Notes: a model not told the origin generated them from the sequence alone. DNA of 64,000 bases from Selaginella moellendorffii (GCF_000143415.4 NW_003314267.1:571916-635915), one strand, 5' to 3'; positions 1 to 11,545 are shown, counted from the first letter of the stretch. Translations and numbers: made by a program.

Positions 1-849
1 TACTGTATCGTTTTTGATCTGAACAGTGTCCTTTTCTCCCATGAGCGTGGCTCGTCCTCGAATGTCACTGCACCCTCCAAAGCCTGCGGTCGCAAGTTGG
101 TCAAAAGAGACAGATTCACATTAATCACACGGGAAAAACTGCGGGATCTAATAATGACCATACGACACTTAAAACAGAGGGCCGGGTTCAATTTGCAATT
201 GGGAGTTTGGACATCTATGATGTGCCACAATGCATTAATGTTGCTACAGATGATGCACGATCAGACGCGAGTAATATTACCATTTGACTTTCTCGTAACG
301 CAGGAGGATTGCTTGACTATGGTCCATGTGAGGGGTAGCAAGCCCATCTTCGTCAAGCCAGAGGCTGTAGTGATGAACCGGACTACTAGGTCAAGTGAAA
401 TCCTCATCATCGATGACTCGCCGATTAAAACTGCAGTGAACACGCACACATATGCAGTGCACCCCATCTCTTGCAGTATGGAAACTAGGGAGAAGAAACC
501 GTATGTTCTAGGGGACCTTGCAAAACGGCTTGGAGCGATGGTGATAGAGAACCGGCCAGTCCAGGAGGTGGCTGCAGAAATCAACCAAATGGCAAATGGA
601 ACGGTATATCAGAAGCCATTTGATCGGACAGACACCAGTCATCATTTATGGCATGTATATTGTCTAGCCAAGCACTATCCGCATCTCCATAATCTGCTCA
701 ACCAGATGGGTTCTTCGACCACTGAACATGAGCATGGACGTATTAGAGAAGAGATGGCATTACTATTGGGTTTAAATCCTGATAGTGTGGAGAGTGATGA
801 AATTCCAAGATTATTGTATAGGCGTTGGAGGCAAAAAATAACAGTTTGA
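1..849 (+). CDS. FCP1/NLI-interacting-factor-like HAD phosphatase, 5' end outside window
   Basis: The frame is open from base 1 to the stop at 847-849, so the N-terminus lies upstream; a TTG at 97 is not a credible start because homology begins before it. The first residues read YCIVFDLNSVLF, matching the nucleophile motif of FCP1-like HAD phosphatases in its plant DLN form, in which the second Asp of DxDxT is Asn. Further on, LGVWTSMMCHNALMLL matches the 'GIWSSA..N' segment, and LIIDDSPIKTAVNTHTYAV matches the conserved DDSP block near residue 135 of the visible part. The family removes phosphate from Ser/Thr substrates such as the RNA polymerase II tail, but the Asp-to-Asn change makes catalysis doubtful. 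No intron is seen. The family call is fairly secure; the substrate is unknown. Confidence 0.7.
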   Translation, partial: YCIVFDLNSVLFSHERGSSSNVTAPSKACGRKLVKRDRFTLITREKLRDLIMTIRHLKQRAGFNLQLGVWTSMMCHNALMLLQMMHDQTRVILPFDFLVTQEDCLTMVHVRGSKPIFVKPEAVVMNRTTRSSEILIIDDSPIKTAVNTHTYAVHPISCSMETREKKPYVLGDLAKRLGAMVIENRPVQEVAAEINQMANGTVYQKPFDRTDTSHHLWHVYCLAKHYPHLHNLLNQMGSSTTEHEHGRIREEMALLLGLNPDSVESDEIPRLLYRRWRQKITV

Positions 850-1636
850 GATGGCATATATTTATTTAAAAATGTAACTTATTATGGCATGGGGTTCCAT
901 GCCATTGTATTAATATTAAAAGACAATTCTTTGAGAGGATTTGCATTATACTAGAAGTGTTACAGCATGTTATTGGAAGTCTACGAAGTTGTTTTATTAA
1001 TAAGGGGAAAGTAAAGATTGAATGGGGACTTGGGCTCCACCTAGACTCAGAGCAACTGAGCCAATATTAAAAGGATGGAAAGAAATTGGACGACGATGAC
1101 AAGGAGAAGAGAGAGGTGAAGCAGTGGCAGGGGGAGGAGAAGTGATTGAGTAGACATTTCCTTGTTTAAAATAAAATGGCATGTGCCTCAATGCAGTTGA
1201 ATTTTGTTATATTTATATACTATATAAAGGTTTGGAAACCTTATTTTACAAGTGGGATAATGACAATTCCCACTTTAACGAAATAGAGCGTACTACAAAA
1301 TTTTATACTTATATAAGTTTGAGCTATTGGTAAACCAGAATAGGAGTTAAATTGTGACTATGGATGAGATGAGGGTGAGAAATTTTTCATTTCTTACAAA
1401 CTTCTTTCTCAAATTGCTGCAAAAATCCCCCCCAAAGCCCTCCAAAAACTTGCATGCTCATATGGCGGCAAAATTAGGATGGGCAAAATTTTTAAATGAT
1501 GTGGCAATTTAGCTATGTGGCATTATTTTATTTATGTATTTTACCAAGTTTCAGGCTTCAAAAGAAATTTATAAGGGAGACACCAAGTTCCCCCCTTCCC
1601 CCTTATTTTTGGTGCTATGCCACCAAAGGGGGGTAT
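850..1636. other. Non-coding stretch, 3' flank of FCP1-like gene
   Basis: AT-rich sequence with only short chance frames. I see no recognisable gene, RNA or repeat before the LTR element that begins at 1637. Confidence 0.5.
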
Positions 1637-1798
1637 TGTAGTGCACTTTATCTCTCTCCCTTTAAGCCAATTGGAAAAGGGGCAATTGCTTGATGAGAGA
1701 TCCCTTAGTGACTATTTCATCCCCATTTATCTCTCAAAGTTCCAAGGATCCACAGTGACAGTATATTCAAATCTCATCCCATAATCACATGCGCTACA
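1637..1798 (-). repeat. 3' LTR of TRIM-like element
   Basis: Starts TGTAGTGCA and ends TGCGCTACA on the plus strand. It is the downstream LTR in the element's own minus-strand orientation. Confidence 0.85.
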
Positions 1799-1912
1799 CT
1801 CACCCCTCCTTCAGAGATATCAATGTCTTCATTAACTATTGACTATTGAGCCAAGGGGAACCAGTACCTCCATTTCTGCATTGAATCTACTAATCCTTCT
1901 ATTGTGTAAAAG

Positions 1913-2206
1913 TTATTCTATGTGAGGTAACTAGTCATCCATTCATACCGCCCATAGTGGATACTCTACATAAGAGGAAGGATGTATGCATGGATGCCCA
2001 ATACGTACGATTTCAAATTTAGGGGTAGGAATATACCTTACTCAAGGGTATTCCATGTGAGGTAGCTAGTCATCCACCCATACCGCAGTCCTATAGTGGA
2101 TACCTTCGTCTGTGGATACTCCACATAAAAGGAAGGACGTACGCATGGATGCCCAATATGTACGATTTCAAATTTAGGGGTAGGAATATACCTTGCTCAA
2201 GGGTAT
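1913..2206 (-). repeat. Internal tandem duplication of the TRIM element
   Basis: Two diverged copies (about 1913-2049 and 2050-2206) each contain GGATGCCCAATA, TACGATTTCAAATTTAGGGG and a shared 'ACTCCACATAA'-type segment. The second copy has extra bases around 2085-2125. Confidence 0.75.
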
Positions 2207-2271
2207 ATTATATTTTTAAGTAGCCACTAATCAATGGGAATCGAACCCATGCCATTTGCTCTGATACCATA

Positions 2272-2433
2272 TGTAGCGCACTTTATCTCTCTCCCCTTAA
2301 GCCAACTGAAAAAGGGGCAATTGCTTGATGAGAGAGCCCTTAGTGGCTATTTTATCCCCATTTATCTCCCAAGGTTCCAAGGATTCACGGTGACAATATA
2401 TCCAAATCTCATCCCATGATCACATGCGCTACA
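2272..2433 (-). repeat. 5' LTR of TRIM-like element
   Basis: Has the intact TGTAGCGCA/TGCGCTACA ends and lies immediately before the primer binding site on the minus strand. Confidence 0.85.
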
Positions 2434-2697
2434 CTTATGGAATCTAAGGTTTTATTTCTCCCCTTGGAAATTTTCCCCCCAAGGTAGAGTATAGAACCCC
2501 ACCCTTAAGCACATGTCAGGCATAGGCATATGGCAGACGATTATAAAAGTAGTTACTAGCAATGGGGAAATGGTTAGACTCTTTTTCTAATCCATTTTTA
2601 CTCAAGTTTGTACTTGTATCTTTTGCGACTTAAGTTAGCTTTAAATGATTACATGTGTGAACTTTTTAAAGTTTTTAGGATAAGGCAGTTAATTATT

Positions 2698-2823
2698 CTG
2701 GTCCTAAAATTGACTTATGTGTGACTTAAGTTTATGTGTTAATGGGTCAATGTGTATAAAATTCAATTCCTTTGTCCTAACTTAAGTCACCTCTTGGGCA
2801 TGACTTATTTTAGGACTAAGGAA
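2698..2823. repeat. Possible MITE with imperfect inverted ends
   Basis: The left end GGTCCTAAAATTGACTTA is roughly inverted at the right end GACTTATTTTAGGACTAAGG. The consensus, tCCTAAAATAAGTC, also occurs at ~4237 and resembles Mariner/Stowaway-type plant MITE ends. No clean target duplication is visible. Confidence 0.35.
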
Positions 2824-3540
2824 GCTTATTGCATCATCTTTGTATTGTCTTTGGTATGTATCATCTAGGTGACAGTTCTTGTAGCAATTGCACCTAAAAT
2901 GTAGGGTAAAGGAGGATCAAGCACAGTGTTTGATGATCAAGAGTAGCAATTGATGGGTGATGGACATATACAAACTGTGAAAGTATAGCCTATCAAGGTT
3001 TGAAGCTAGATGTGTCAAAAACATTACCACAGGGATAATTGGCTTGTGGTAGCTAAGTGTTCATAGTGACATTGCTTTTTGATCCTTTGATGTCATTGTG
3101 AAGTAGAATTTACCAAGTGTTGGATTGTTCACCCACCAATAGGGAATATGAGCTAGGTTTAGACTATTGTGAGACAGGCTAGTTTTACCCACTAATGCCT
3201 TGTGTCACAATAGTAATTGAACTTAGTATAAGAGGAATTGTTGATTCGCACAATTGGTCATTGCACTTGATTGAAAAGCTAGTGGTGCAAAGCTACTATG
3301 TATGGGATTATAACTAAATGACTCTAAGTCAGAATCCATGCTAGATGTGGTGCCATCTACCTCTTGTGTTGTTACTTGATCTTAGATAGGGGTGCCATGT
3401 GCACCCTAGGGGACTTGTGCATGACTAAGCTTGCTGCTTGTGCTGAACCTATAAACACACATTGAACAACTTGGGAGATAAATCCTTTGCAATGACTTAA
3501 ATAAGGGATGGAGTACTATAAGTGGTAGAGTAGCCTTGCT
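2824..3540. other. Intergenic, no gene recognised
   Basis: No frame longer than chance and no recognised motif. Confidence 0.5.
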
Positions 3541-3603
3541 GCTATGATCTACTAAAGTTCATCCTTCTGTCTCCAAGATTTTCCCTCAACAATGGCTTCA
3601 CTA

Positions 3604-3965
3604 GTTTTGGTTCCTCCAGGCCTTGGCTACAGGCCTTGGCTCCTCCATGCCTTGGCTCCTGTAGGCCTTGGCTCCTCCAAGCCTTGGCTCCCAGCTCTCC
3701 CAACACTAGTGAGGTTTTGAGTAGTCCCAGAAGTCCAAGAAGTCCCAGGAGTCTGGCTACTTGATGGTGGGAGCAGTCAAGTAGTTGGACTTTTGGGACT
3801 TCTCGGACTCCTGGGATTACTTGGACTCCTGACATGTTAGATTGTATCACAGCCTAAATCATGTGGCATATGGAGCGAGTGACCCAGGTAGAGCAGCGGT
3901 TAGGGGTTGGGAGGACTCTCGGGAGTCTGAGTAGTCTCGAGAGTCTGAGAAGTCCTGAGAGTCAA
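3604..3965. repeat. Short degenerate tandem repeats
   Basis: GCCTTGGCTCCT-type units recur from ~3608 to ~3692. They are followed by AGTCCCAGGAGTCC / GAGTCTGAGAAGTCC-type units to ~3965. The 102-residue minus frame over 3542-3850 is a by-product of this repetition. Confidence 0.7.
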
Positions 3966-4640
3966 GGCTGCTTGACTGCTCCTATTCAAATTCAAAAACT
4001 CAGTCCCACCTCAACTTAACTTGTTTTTAGTTAAGCCAGTATCAATTCACATTTAAAACTTAAGTCCCCAATTTAAAAACATATACCCACAGTAGTATAT
4101 GCTCAAAGAATTTAGCCTAAGTTTTACAACTTAAGATGTTTTTATACATCATTCCTAAAATTACAAATAAAAGTCATCCAAGCCACAAGCTACATCATAT
4201 ACCCATGTCAAAAGTGGCACCAAGAAGCCCCTCTGTTCCTAAAATAAGTCACCTCTTAACTTAGGTATAAGGATTTAGAAGTTAGGTTGGGAATGTACTT
4301 AAGTCAATTTTAAATACACCTCATGTGTGAACACTACATAACTTCTCAACTTTCTTAAGAAATCTGACTTGAAAATGATGTAAGATTCATGGTGTGTGAG
4401 GGCATCCTCATTCTAAAGTGGACTTAAGTGTGACTTAAGTTACATATCCTAACCTAGCTTAATTTTTTTTGAGTTATGTTAGGATTGATTCACACTAGGG
4501 CAGGATTGATTCACACTAAACAGAATGTCCTTCATTTTTGCATTTTGTACAAAAGACTCCTTGTTTAAGCTTAATTAAAGCTAACTTCTTCAATACATGT
4601 TTAATGTCTTTACCCTATGTCTATTTCTTCTTGGTTTTGA
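3966..4640. other. Intergenic with CTTAAGTC-rich sequence
   Basis: Contains repeated GACTTAAGTT/AACTTAAGTC words and a CCTAAAATAAGTCACC segment like the ends of the possible MITE at 2.7 kb. No gene seen. Confidence 0.4.
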
Positions 4641-7440
4641 TTAGTATTTCTTCCTCTTCATCATCAGAGTCATCATTAGCTGAGAAGATTAACCTTTAGT
4701 GAATTGCTTAAACCGTTTCTCAAGTTTTAAGATTCCTTGAGAAAGTGAATCAACACTTTCTTTCATCAAGTGTATCAGCCAAGGCTATCATGTTTTGATA
4801 GGCTTCTAGTAATCCTTGTATATAAGATAAACTCTTGCCTTTATCAGTGATTAGATATTTACATTTCTTTGCATGTAAGTTGAATCGTCTACATTCTCCA
4901 TCGAAAGGGAACCCTAGATTATATTCCTCTCTGCACGGAAGCATATTCACGATATGTGGTGGAATATCCCATGCCTAATCTTCGTTGGGAAAAGTATGGC
5001 TTGATGCTGTTCCTGATTGTTCATCTTGACAATCTGGTTGAATTTTTTTATGCAATTCTGAATCTTCTGACTTACTTCTTGTGAAAATCATATATGTAGT
5101 TATGCTTCCAATTGTACTCATCAAGTTGATGATTGCCATTGTGGTTGCTGATCTTGAAAGTTTGGTTGGTGAGCTTTGGGTTGTATAAACCCCTTGATCT
5201 AAAGTGTCATCCTCAATCAAGTTTGAATCTGGTGTAGTTGTGATAGATGTTTTCTCACTTGGTCTTTGGGAACTAGTAATTCCTGTTTTGTTTTGAAATT
5301 CTTGTTCAACTTTATCTCATAACTCAGTTATTATACACTCTTGTTCCTCTGTATGTTTTAGTTGGAAAATGTTCCTTTGTTCATTTCTTATTTGGTTTCG
5401 TAAATCTCTTTCTTGAGCTTTTATAGGATTGGTCCTATTGGGGTACATTTAGTTATCTAAATATATTGAGATATTCTTGTTTTAAAAACCTTCACTTTGG
5501 TGGTATATTTGTGTAAAGTTGAAGTCAAGCTATATGTCTTGAGTCTTCTAGTTAGTCTCTTGAAATTAGGCATTCAAGCCTTAAATCTTCAAGGTATAAT
5601 TGGATTCAAGCTCTATGTCTTGAGTATCCTTGTAATAATATTTGTTTGAAGGTGTATATGTGTATGTATTATTATCCTGAAACTTGTTTGTTTGGAAGTC
5701 AATCTATATCTTCAATCATAATCAGAAGTCAAGCTCCCGGCTTGAATCTTCAATCGAGTATTTCTTTCTCGATTCTTCCCGAGTCTCTACTCGAGGTTAC
5801 TTTCCTACTTGGACTCAAGAAAGGTATTTTTATATGGTTAAAGTAGTTGATAAGATGTCAGGTGTGGTGCTCTTTTCCAACATTTGGATCGAATAGATAT
5901 ATATATTATCAAGATCCAACAAATTTCTTTAGCTTTGATCTCGTGTGTGCACAGAACTATGCAGCATTCTTTTCTCTAAGGTCCTTTCTTTATCTTGAGG
6001 TAGGTATGTTCATGTATAGCACTTTTGTCGAGTGTAAAATCTCCTTGATCTAATGTGTTGTAAACTAAACTAAAGTAACATTTCTGTATTCAATTAGTAA
6101 TCGCTTGTTTACTTCCTGCAACTCTGTAATTTCTCATGTCTATCAAATGAATTCTTGATCTTGTTAGCTTCTTATGTTAACTCATTGGTTTTGCCTTACA
6201 TGTCACCTTCAATTTCGTGATGGTTCATTTCTCTGATTCTGTACTTGCTAGTGTTGTTTAACTTCCCTCTGTTGTATAGCATGTTCTCTTTCACGATTAG
6301 AGTTGATTGCTTCGCAAGCTTCCCAAGGTATAGTCTCAATTAATATTCTTGCATTTTAAGTTTGAAATCTTGACACAGGATCCCCTAAAATACTCCTTAA
6401 AATGTTGAGATTTCTTGGATACACCCTTCCTTGTTTGTTGTGAGTGATATTTATCTCTAAGCTAGGGCTTCGACATTAGACCTCAGTGTTAAAGTTGAAG
6501 TTTGTTACAGCATTTAATCTTAGCCCATTTTGATTCCATCTTAAATTTCTCCTTCTTTGATTCGTAGTCCTTGAGCTTTCAAGTTGTTCCTTTGAACTTG
6601 ACTCAAGTTTAGGTTCCCATCGGTTTTTTGAACTCGAATTCCTAATTCAAATTTGTCAATTTCTTTGTCCTTGATTTCTTAATTCTCTAGCTATTCTTGT
6701 CCATCCTAAATGATGCCAATATGCTATAATATATAATTCGATAAGAGTGCTTGTTGGTAGCGTTACATCAAGAGGACTTTGAAGAAGTCGATAAAGTAAT
6801 TTTGCATTCTCTTCAAAATCTCTAAATCTAAGAGTGTCAACAAACTAACAAACTTGTGGTTCAAAGGTTCTACACTCTGTTGCTACTATGACTCTCATCA
6901 ATGTTAAAAATAAGCGTTAATGGTTGAAAAGTTTCATATTTACGTATGCCTAGAAATTCGATAATTGTTTGTTGAAAGATGTGTTCGCCATACACCCAAG
7001 TTAAGGTTTTTCGAGTTGTAAAGAAATTGAAGTAAACATATTTTTCTTTCAATATTTCCTCATTTTCACATTCTTCCTATTTGCTAGACAATTCGTAAAA
7101 GAGTTATAAAATTGTTTCTTGGAGTTTTAGAAAGCAACTGAAACTTTGTTTCTCTTCTTGTTCTAAGCTATCGTTAATCTTTTTGATTTTGTATTCTTGG
7201 GTAATTTCTTTCACCTTATTTTCTCGGTTTTTTCTAACTTCTATTGCAGATTTTTCATCCTTGATTCTTAACTTTGCTTTTGTTAGTTTGCAAGTGTTGC
7301 AACGCTATTTAGGACAATATTGTGTGTATGGTTTGGCACAATTCCTAAAACCACACAAAAGGTAATCTTCATATCTTGTACACTTGGGATCATTGAATGG
7401 ACATTCATGCTTGATCATTCTTCATGTTTTCATGTTTGTT
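4640..7440 (-). pseudogene. Decayed coding tract of an unidentified, probably mobile, element
   Basis: Read on the minus strand, several long stretches stay protein-like but carry many stops and frame changes. From 7410 there is a cysteine-rich segment with the spacing CPF...PKC, LLC, RNC, QYC, RCNTC, followed by a Lys/Glu-rich probable coiled coil. Then come ILKEKYVYFNFFTT.. (near 7050), a hydrophobic LIELYIIAYWHHLGW patch (~6720), an Asn/Arg-rich part, and from 5450 a stretch starting MYPNRTNPIKAQERDLRNQ. The last stretch ends in an acidic DDSDDEEEE tail near 4670. I do not recognise the family. Scale and decay suggest an old retroelement or endogenous viral relic, but this is inference. 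Confidence 0.35.
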
Positions 7441-8150
7441 AACTTGCTTGCTTTGATTTCTTGTCAAAAATTCTTCAAATATTCTGATGTGTAGAATATT
7501 TTTTGTCTTTAATTATGGAAAATGCTTGGACTTTTTGAGAAGTGGGCGATCACTAGATGATTGTAGTCTTCAAGCTATTAGTCTCTAGCATGATTGCCAT
7601 GCCTCTTGCTTTAGGATTTTGTCAATTTTCTTCTTTTTCATTTTGTTTTCTTCTTTTTGTCTCTTTTCAATTTTTCCCACAATTCTTGACTTCAGCTTCT
7701 TCTTCTAGTTGTGGCCAAGGCTTCTAGTCTTCATTCTTTGGGTGCTCTTCACTTCACCTATCCCACCATGGTTGCCAAAGTGGATAACTACAAAATCACC
7801 TCTACAATAATCATGTGTAATATATGGCCAAGGATATAAAAAGACAGAAAGGGGATAGGTCTAGTGTGCTATCACTAGCCTATATATTCATTATATGCTC
7901 AGTCATCCAAGTCAGAAATTTGGACTGGTAGAAATCCTGATCTCAATTCCTATCACAATGCAAAATGCATATACCTCTCTAAGGGATGTACTTTAGCAGA
8001 GATTTGGAAGGCCTGCTACACTAGGATGTTCAATGATAAAAGCCCCTCAACTTGGGCAACAATCTCAAAGGTTTGGTCATGATTGATTGTCTCACTAGTA
8101 TCTAGAGTGGACACGCTGATAAAAAGAGGAAACGAAGGGAAGATTGTGTA
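7441..8150. other. Intergenic, T-rich
   Basis: Pyrimidine-rich sequence around 7610-7730; no gene or RNA recognised. Confidence 0.4.
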
Positions 8151-8500
8151 GGAACATGTTCTTTTGCAGTTCTTTAGACTTGGAAGCGAGGCTAGTGAAG
8201 ACGAATGGATTTGGAAACCACCAATATGGCTCTAGCATCACTTGTTCAGGAGTGATAGAACATGTACCTCCCCAAGTCCCTCGAACTCCCCATCAAAGAC
8301 TTTGACCACACGAACCATGACAAACATAAACTCAAGCTTCAGTTCAGCTCTAGCCCCCTCACCCCCCTACCCCCGCCCCTTTCTCTTTTCCAGTTTCAAG
8401 CATGTTGAAACTAGACTCTATGGTTTTGTAAAGACTAAATAAGTAAAACCCGGTTGACAAACTCGAACTACCAAAACCCCAAGTTTAGCAAGAAGAGGAG
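8150..8500 (+). pseudogene. Small LINE-like fragment
   Basis: The stretch coding SLFQFQAC..TLWFC.D.ISKTRLTN (about 8380-8460) parallels LFFGFKHVKVGPLWVLRG..KTLLDKLR at 10081-10160, which lies just upstream of a clearer LINE reverse-transcriptase remnant. It is probably a second decayed copy of the same region. Numerous stops. Confidence 0.35.
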
Positions 8501-8778
8501 TGCCTTGAGAGTTGACTTTTGAGCTTGATCTAGAGTAGGACTAAGAGTAGGAGAGAAATAAAGACAATGTGGAGAAGCAAGCCATGCCTTGGTTTCACTA
8601 AATTTGCATGTTTCATAAGTGAGAAAGTGTTAAGAGTACTCTTTTAGTCACTGTGAGCTCCCCAGTTGGATTTTCCATGATTTCTTTTCATGGCTGGAGA
8701 GAGCACATCCTCACAATCCATCTGAGTCCAAGAATGATTTGGAGCCAGGAATTAGGAGATTAAGGTGACCCTATCTCT

Positions 8779-8893
8779 GGCGGTGGCTAGGGTATGGATG
8801 ACCTAAGGATTGTGGCGGTGGCTAGGGTATGGATGACCTAAGGATTGTGGCGGTGGCTAGGGTATGGACGACCTAAGGATTGTGGCGGTGGCT
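8779..8893. repeat. 35-bp tandem repeat, three full units
   Basis: Units begin GGCGGTGGCTAGGGTATGG at 8779, 8814 and 8849, with a partial fourth at 8884. Units are almost identical (one ATG/ACG difference). Confidence 0.9.
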
Positions 8894-8899
8894 GAACTA

Positions 8900-10075
8900 A
8901 GTACTTTTTCAGCGATTGCAATGGTGGGAAGCTAGATCCATCCAAGGAGCACACACCAGAGAAACTTTGTGGCAATCCAATAGTTCATGAGCAAGATCCA
9001 AATGTTCAAATTTCAAAATATGGTTCAAGTTTGGGGCTTTGGGGTCCATGGTTGTTAAGACTGCTTCTAAGGACACTAGCTGCACAGAACTTCAATGGCA
9101 AAGTCCTCTTCTTCCTCATTCACTTGGGGTTTGGAGTTTTGGGGTTTAGAGAGCCAAGCTTCACCTAAGGAGGGTACAACTTGCTTGGCACCATTACAGC
9201 TGGTCATTTGAACATGCAAAGGACACTATTCTCTAACACACACCAAGTCCTTCAAACTACATTGCAACACTTCCCTACCTTCCGATTGCATACCTAGTTC
9301 CAATTGGCAATGGAACAACTTTCAATGGCACACCAAAGTCCCAATTTGTACAATACAACTGTGTTGGCCAATTCCTTTCTTGCCTTGGTTGTGAATTCAC
9401 CATGATCAAAGCACTCGAAGCACCCCACTTAGATGTATGGGATGTTTTGAGGGGCACAATTCATATTAGAGGCTGCATTAAGCTAGCTTGTTGGAGTGCG
9501 AAAACGTTCGGATCCTAGAGGAGTGGCCCACCTTTGGTCATGATTCCTGATGGATAGCACCAAGGGTATGGCTATACTGGTATGAGGCCATGGGATTGGT
9601 ATAGTGGCACTACACTTGCACGGCCTGATGGGAGGCTAGAAACAGCAATCCTAGTTAGAGGGGATCGGTCACACAGCAGTGAGGAGAGGACTTCCAAGCA
9701 GCAATAGCATCACCATTACTGAAGATTGTACATTTCCTCCTCAGTTCACCGCACTATAGGATCCAAAACTATACATCTTTAGGGGCTTTTTATATCTCTG
9801 GGAAACTGTAGGCACCATAAATTAAAAATAATTAAAACTAAAAATAATTTGCAAGGGCAATCACAATCAACTCAAGTCCCTCATATCGATAGACGCAATG
9901 AGGTTGGGGACTATGGATAAGGTACAAAGTTCACCACCACTATGGATAGGGAGCACGTGTTTGTGGAGTGAGTGGTACGGATCTAGGCTACACAGGACTA
10001 GACTCTAGTTCCTTGATCTGATCTGCATAGAACCGAGCTCTAGTTCCATTAATCCCCCTTTCATCACTACCCCCC
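8900..10075. other. Intergenic, no gene recognised
   Basis: Low-grade repetitive sequence with short frames only. Confidence 0.4.
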
Positions 10076-10077
10076 AT

Positions 10078-11250
10078 ATGCTCTTTTTTGGTTTCAAGCA
10101 TGTCAAAGTTGGACCTCTATGGGTTTTAAGAGGATAAATATGAAAAACTCTATTAGACAAACTTAGACTACTCATTTCACGAGGAGGTGCCAAAGTGGAC
10201 TGGCAATCGGTCACACTACCCAAGCAAAAAGGAGGACTGAACATAATCAATATTGAGGAACAATAAAAGGCAATCCTTTTCAAGATCCTTATGAGGATGC
10301 TAATGCCAGGCAACCAACCTTGAAGATTGCTACTACAACACTAGTTCCTCAAGGTCCTCTTAGATTGCTAAGAACACACATGACAAGACTACGGACCAAA
10401 CAAATAATGGATGTTCTTAGATGCCAAACTCAAAATGCTAGGTGCCAACACCTTCACAAGGAAGCTTTTCAAGGCTTGGTACCAACTTAAGTCTAAATTA
10501 CAACACAAACAGCCATGGATCAAGGAACATCTAGATCGACAGCCAATTTTCCTTAGCAAATTGTTCTATGTCGAGGGAAAAATACTCGGTGAAATGGAAT
10601 ATAGAGGCCTAGACCAAACCTGCAAGGACCTACACAAAGTGGGCTTATGCACGTATATAGAGGTCGATACCATGATCCAAGAGCACCAAACAACCAACAA
10701 CTACGATTGGATCAAAGCCTTCTACAGCCTAGACTTTTTAGAACATAGGATTTGAAAATTCCGAACTGCCTTCTGTAAAGCCCAACGGGTGTGCCTTGAG
10801 ACATTACAAATAATTGACATGTCACTTCATCGATGGTGGAAGCTAAACGACACTATCATTTGCACACTCCCAAGCAAGACCTCTAACCTGATCTTTGAGG
10901 TGGGACATGTGGGATGACTTCTTCCCATCAATACCCCAAAATATGAGGATCTTCTTGATATGACCACTACCCAACCTATCTGTGTCATCCAAATGGAGAA
11001 GAAGACAGGACACATAGACCTAACAATTTTGGAGCAATAGTATGCTAGACTCTATTGGTTCTGCCACCAAATCCTAGACGAACTATAATGGGAGTTGGTG
11101 GAGTGGGAATGGAAGGACACATGCAAGGTGTTCTTTCAATATAAGACCAAGCTCGGCCGATGAATGATCTACCTCCCGATGCATTCTACTTTTATCCAAA
11201 AAGCAAGAGCCTAGCAGATCCCCCCGCCCCCCCAGAACCACCCAAAGTGT
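10078..11250 (+). pseudogene. Decayed LINE (non-LTR retrotransposon), RT C-terminal region
   Basis: VDWQSVTLPKQKGGLNIINI (about 10191-10250) matches the 'W..V..PK..GGLGI..L' block after the catalytic core of plant LINE reverse transcriptases. It is followed by a 114-residue open stretch (10411-10755, including KAWYQLKSKLQ and YDWIKAF) and more protein-like sequence to ~11150, all with stops. The N-terminal endonuclease and RT core are absent. Confidence 0.55.
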
Positions 11251-11269
11251 GTGAACAGGATTTGGAAAG

Positions 11270-11545
11270 GCCATTGGTCTACCAAAAATTGCTATCTAAT
11301 ATGGCTAACCCAACAAGAATAGCCACCTTTGCAAACTTGTGTTGGAAACATCAATAGTAACTAGCTATACTAAGGAAATTGCATAACTCTGCTATTGAAG
11401 TTGGTGTAAACTAGTTCTCCACCACAGCCACTGTCCTTGGATCCATTTTGACACCCTTAAATGTCACAATATGGTCTAGATACTCCACCTTTAACTTTGC
11501 AAACTCATATTTCTACTTCTTCACATAAAGTTTACTATCAAACCA
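11270..11545 (-). pseudogene. Ty3/gypsy reverse transcriptase fragment
   Basis: On the minus strand: YEFAKLKVEYLDHIVTFKGV, KMDPRTVAVVEN, FTPTSIAELCNFLSIASYY and FAKVAILVGL. These match the gypsy RT/RNase H junction ('EFLGHIVS..GV..DP.KV.AI..WP.P....LR.FLGLA.YYR.FI'). Three or more in-frame stops mark it as dead. Confidence 0.8.

Larger units (their letters stand above)
1637..2433 (-). mobile_element. TRIM-like miniature LTR retrotransposon
   Basis: Two 162-bp direct repeats (1637-1798 and 2272-2433) share about 91% identity, and the right copy has perfect 9-bp inverted ends TGTAGCGCA/TGCGCTACA. On the minus strand the LTR ending at 2272 is followed by TGGTATCAGAGC (2270-2259), the initiator-Met-tRNA primer binding site. 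The other LTR is preceded by the purine tract GAAGGAGGGGTGAG (complement of 1799-1812). The whole element is ~0.8 kb with no protein frame, as in TRIM elements, which depend on proteins from other elements. The interior holds a diverged ~140-155 bp tandem duplication. Flanking 5-mers (GGTAT, CTTAT) do not form a perfect duplication. Thirteen of the 14 LTR differences I counted are transitions, which suits decay of methylated DNA. Confidence 0.85.

Noticed and set aside
1632-2438. Target-site duplication of the first miniature LTR element
   Set aside because: The flanking 5-mers GGTAT and CTTAT share only three positions, so no duplication can be claimed.
3542-3850. 102-residue minus-strand frame
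   Set aside because: It is made of short tandem repeats (Leu-Gly-Leu and Gly-Leu-Gln-Glu-Pro motifs) with no family resemblance; a repeat by-product.
11260-11355. LINE zinc-binding tail (IWKGHWSTKNCYLIW) on the plus strand
   Set aside because: The same bases read better as gypsy reverse transcriptase on the minus strand, continuous with clear RT motifs to 11545.
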